Below, piece after piece: positions 14,451 to 16,859 of a DNA stretch of 16,859 bases. A model generated the notes under the pieces. It had not been told where the DNA came from. It ran no database searches and saw nothing but the letters and a program-made list of their open reading frames with translations. Each line of letters begins with the position of its first letter. Position 1 is the stretch's first letter. A program made the translations under genes and the position numbers. Source of the stretch: Ruminococcus sp. UBA3280 (GTDB taxonomy: Bacteria; Bacillota; Clostridia; Oscillospirales; Ruminococcaceae); assembly GCA_002362175.1 (NCBI GenBank), contig DETU01000087.1, positions 1,825 through 18,683 on the forward strand, in the 5' to 3' direction.

Positions 14451-16214
14451 TTAAGCACGCTCCTTTCCTGCTAATTCTTCTTCGGATAACTGTGAAAGTG
14501 CAATTTCCTTATAAATCGGACAACTTTCAAGAAGTTCCTCATGTTTTCCAAGCCCTGCAATTTCGCCGTCATGGAGGACAAGTATTTTATCTGCATTTTT
14601 GATAGTACCTATTCTCTGTGCAACTATAATTACAGTCGTATCCGAAAGCTGTTCACGGAGGGATTTTCTTACAAGCATATCTGTTTTATAGTCAAGTGCG
14701 GAAAAAGTGTCGTCAAAAATCATTACAGGTGAATTTTTAAACACAGCTCTTGCAATTGAAAGACGCTGTTTCTGTCCGCCCGAATAGTTTGTGCCTCCTT
14801 GTGCGACTTTGGAGTGAATACCCTCCTCAAGACCGTTCACAAAATCGGATTTTGATATATCAAGCGAGCGTCTGATTCTTTCATCATCGTCCTTAACGTC
14901 CTCTGTACAGCCGTAAGTTATATTTGACTTTATATCACCTGAAAACAGAGTAGCTTTCTGCGGAGCGACGGAAACAACTTCTTCAAGCTGTTCTTCGGAA
15001 TATTCCTTTATATTTTTACCGTCAATGAGAATTTCACCGCCTGTAACGTCATAATATCTCGGTATCAGATTCACAAGCGTTGACTTGCCTGTACCCGTTG
15101 CACCGATAATTGCAAATGTTTCACCCGGTTCAATCTCAAAGCTTATATTTCTCAGACACGGTTTTCCCGAATCTGAATATGCAAAAGAAACGTTTCTAAA
15201 CTCAATCTTTCCTTTGCCTGATGTTGTGAGTTTTTCATTATTATAGCTTATTGACGGCTCTGTTTCAAGTACTTCATTGATACGTTTTGCAGATACCATA
15301 GTTCTCGGCATGATAATGAATATCATGACAAGCATCATAAATGCTCCCACAACCTGAAGTGCATACTGTGTAAACGCAGCCATATTTCCGATAACTTCGG
15401 CACGTTCCACTATTTCAGCTTTATTGACAAGATATGCACCTATCCAGTAAATCGCAAGCGTAAGCCCACTCATCGCCATAGTCATGACAGGCATCATAAT
15501 ACCCATTACACGAGCTGTAAAAAGATGATTCTTTGTTATTGCCGTATTTACCTTATCAAATTTCTTTTCCTGATACTTTTCCGCATTGAAAGCACGTACA
15601 ACCCTTACACCGCTTATATTTTCACGGGTTACATCATTAAGGTTGTCGGTGAGTTTCTGAATAGACTTAAACTTAGGATATGAAAGCAGTAAAAGCATTA
15701 AAATTGTAACAACGATAATTCCGACACATACAAGTATAGCTGTTGTCCACTCAATGCTTGACGTGGAAATTTTGGCAATTGCCCATATTGCAGTAACGGG
15801 TGCTTTAATCAGCATCTGCATACCCATTGCAATAAACATCTGTAGCTGTACTACATCGTTTGTTGTTCTTGTAATGAGACTGGGTGTTGAAAACTTGTTT
15901 ATCTCTGAATTTGAAAATTTAAGTATATGACCGAAAAGCTTTTCACGCAGGGTCTTTGCAAAATTTGCCGCAACCTGTGAAGCAAAAAATCCGCAGAACA
16001 TAGCAGCCGCCATACTTCCGACAGCACAAAGAAGCATCATTCCGCCGTTTTGCATGACTACTCCCATATCTATCTCGCCTGCCGAAACCGATTCCGTGAG
16101 TTTCTGCGTATAGTCAGGCATTGTAAGGTCAAGCCATACCTGAACTACAACCAGAACCGCACATATCAGTATACAGCATACGTCACGGAGTTTCAGGTTT
16201 TTGAAAATCTTCAT
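14451..16214 (-). CDS. ABC exporter half-transporter, first subunit (degenerate ATPase site)
   Basis: This 587-residue half-transporter has six membrane helices in about 10-310 and a nucleotide-binding domain from about 335. Walker A is GATGTGKS (371-378) and the signature YSGGQKQR is canonical (SGGQ 478-481). Walker B ends Asp501-Asp502 where a catalytic Glu is expected (MIFDDTFSALD), and the switch His is Gln533 (IVAQRIGT). These changes, together with LSDGQ in the partner, fall in the same composite ATP site, as known for heterodimeric ABC exporters. The ATG at 16214 has AAAGGCGG seven bases upstream; a TTG at 16253 would extend it but lies over the operator-like repeat. Location after a MarR gene suggests a multidrug-type exporter. 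Confidence 0.95.
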   Translation of the reverse strand: MKIFKNLKLRDVCCILICAVLVVVQVWLDLTMPDYTQKLTESVSAGEIDMGVVMQNGGMMLLCAVGSMAAAMFCGFFASQVAANFAKTLREKLFGHILKFSNSEINKFSTPSLITRTTNDVVQLQMFIAMGMQMLIKAPVTAIWAIAKISTSSIEWTTAILVCVGIIVVTILMLLLLSYPKFKSIQKLTDNLNDVTRENISGVRVVRAFNAEKYQEKKFDKVNTAITKNHLFTARVMGIMMPVMTMAMSGLTLAIYWIGAYLVNKAEIVERAEVIGNMAAFTQYALQVVGAFMMLVMIFIIMPRTMVSAKRINEVLETEPSISYNNEKLTTSGKGKIEFRNVSFAYSDSGKPCLRNISFEIEPGETFAIIGATGTGKSTLVNLIPRYYDVTGGEILIDGKNIKEYSEEQLEEVVSVAPQKATLFSGDIKSNITYGCTEDVKDDDERIRRSLDISKSDFVNGLEEGIHSKVAQGGTNYSGGQKQRLSIARAVFKNSPVMIFDDTFSALDYKTDMLVRKSLREQLSDTTVIIVAQRIGTIKNADKILVLHDGEIAGLGKHEELLESCPIYKEIALSQLSEEELAGKERA

Positions 16215-16236
16215 AAAATATCCGCCTTTCCGATTG

Positions 16237-16249
16237 CTAACACAGTTAG
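16237..16249. promoter_or_regulatory. MarR operator-like inverted repeat upstream of the first ABC gene
   Basis: CTAAC-ACA-GTTAG is a perfect 5-bp inverted repeat with a 3-base spacer, sharing its core with the repeat before marR. It lies between the marR stop and the ABC start. It may be a second binding site of the MarR protein. Confidence 0.6.
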
Positions 16250-16263
16250 ACAATCTGTTGAAA

Positions 16264-16707
16264 TTAATCTTTTATAAACTTTTTCATTTCTTCATTTATA
16301 ATAGTTTTTATATCATCTGAAATGCTTATAAACTCCTCCATTCGTTCCTTGCCTATTTTGTCGATAATTCTTCCGAAAATATCAACCATTTCCTCGCTGC
16401 GTCTTGTAAATTCGGCTTTGCCCTGCTCGGAAAGCGAAATCATCAGCCGTCTTGCGTCCTTTGAACTATTTTCACGTATTATGAAATTTCTTTCCGACAT
16501 CTTGCGTAATAAAACAGAAACCCTTGCCGTGCTTACGTGCATATATCCGCTTATTTCTCCTGCCGAAACAGGTCTGCCGACTTGTTCAAGATATCTGAGC
16601 ATACAGTTTATGCCGGCGTTGTCGTCATTGAATTTTCGAAAAGCGTCCTCAGGCGGTTTTTCGTGAAGCCTTTTCATAACACTTACAGTATACTCACGGT
16701 TCGCCAT
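16264..16707 (-). CDS. MarR family transcriptional regulator
   Basis: This 147-residue protein has the MarR winged-helix layout: dimerisation helices at both ends and a central DNA-binding part, about 34-100. The recognition helix is STARVSVLLRKMSERNFI, and the wing carries the family signature KDARRLMISLSEQG, with Asp and Arg residues that shape it. MarR proteins are dimeric repressors, usually released by small phenolic or drug-like ligands. The ATG at 16707 has AAAGGAGG eight bases upstream. It is first in an operon with the two ABC exporter genes, 49 bases before the first of them, so it probably controls that exporter and itself through the nearby inverted repeats. Confidence 0.95.
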   Translation of the reverse strand: MANREYTVSVMKRLHEKPPEDAFRKFNDDNAGINCMLRYLEQVGRPVSAGEISGYMHVSTARVSVLLRKMSERNFIIRENSSKDARRLMISLSEQGKAEFTRRSEEMVDIFGRIIDKIGKERMEEFISISDDIKTIINEEMKKFIKD

Positions 16708-16723
16708 AAAATATCCCTCCTTT

Positions 16724-16744
16724 TTATCTAACTGGGTTAGATAA
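16724..16744. promoter_or_regulatory. MarR operator at the marR promoter
   Basis: TTATCTAAC-TGG-GTTAGATAA is a perfect 9-bp inverted repeat with a 3-base spacer. It starts at the -10 box and ends just before the marR ribosome site, the right place for a repressor to block transcription. Confidence 0.8.
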
Positions 16745-16774
16745 TATAACTTCTACGTGTAAAATGTAAGTCAA
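16743..16774 (-). promoter_or_regulatory. Probable promoter of the marR-ABC operon
   Basis: On the minus strand, TTGACT (16769-16774) and TATATT (16743-16748) are present, but their spacer is 20 bases, longer than the ideal 17. The -10 box overlaps the end of the inverted repeat. A different -35 box is possible. Confidence 0.5.
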
Positions 16775-16859
16775 CAGTATGACAGCTTTGTGAAAAAAAT
16801 AACATTTTTTTATTCATTTGGAAATTATAATATTTTTGCATAAAAAGTCTTGACATTTA

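Noticed and set aside
16800..16859. TTGACA near the right edge and TATAAT on the minus strand near 16830 as promoters
   Set aside because: The plus-strand -35 box lies at the edge with no -10 visible, and the minus-strand TATAAT has no acceptable -35 box at 16-18 bases.

Overview
The window reads as a low-GC Gram-positive chromosome segment. AT-rich intergenic DNA, strong AGGAGG-type ribosome sites, sigma-A promoters with 17-base spacers and a Thr/Ser-rich lipoprotein linker suggest a gut or rumen clostridium, probably Oscillospiraceae and Ruminococcus-like. The taxon is inferred from style and protein similarity remembered from families; no marker gene is present.

Left part (1-6128, all minus strand): a promoter and a preQ1-I riboswitch with an attenuator lead into queD-queE-folE-queC, then a 93-residue unknown gene and queF. 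FolE, QueD, QueE, QueC and QueF together convert GTP to preQ1, the free-base precursor of queuosine in tRNA. The same strand continues into a GH3 (NagZ-like) lipoprotein, a small membrane-anchored protein overlapping it by 4 bases, and a GNAT acetyltransferase cut by the left edge. A NapA-like cation/proton antiporter (6142-7350, minus) ends just before the que promoter.

Middle part (7453-12478, plus strand): divergent from the antiporter is an RNA-repair operon, hen1-pnkp. Pnkp heals and seals broken RNA, and Hen1 2'-O-methylates the 3' end at the break so that the repaired RNA resists re-cleavage. Two tightly linked genes follow: a disordered protein with three 13-residue repeats, an Asn run and a Pro-rich tract, and a small helical protein resembling the DUF7674 type. 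These two attached genes are the least explained part of the window. A possible promoter 50 bases after the operon, followed by a strong bidirectional terminator, could make a small RNA of about 90 nt.

Right part (12656-16774, minus strand): a MarR regulator and two half-transporter ABC exporter genes. The two ABC proteins form a classic asymmetric heterodimer with one degenerate ATP site. Inverted repeats with the core CTAAC-N3-GTTAG lie both next to the marR promoter and between marR and the first ABC gene, which points to autoregulation and drug-responsive export.

No tRNA, rRNA, CRISPR array, insertion sequence or integrase was found. No gene-free stretch exceeds 200 bases.
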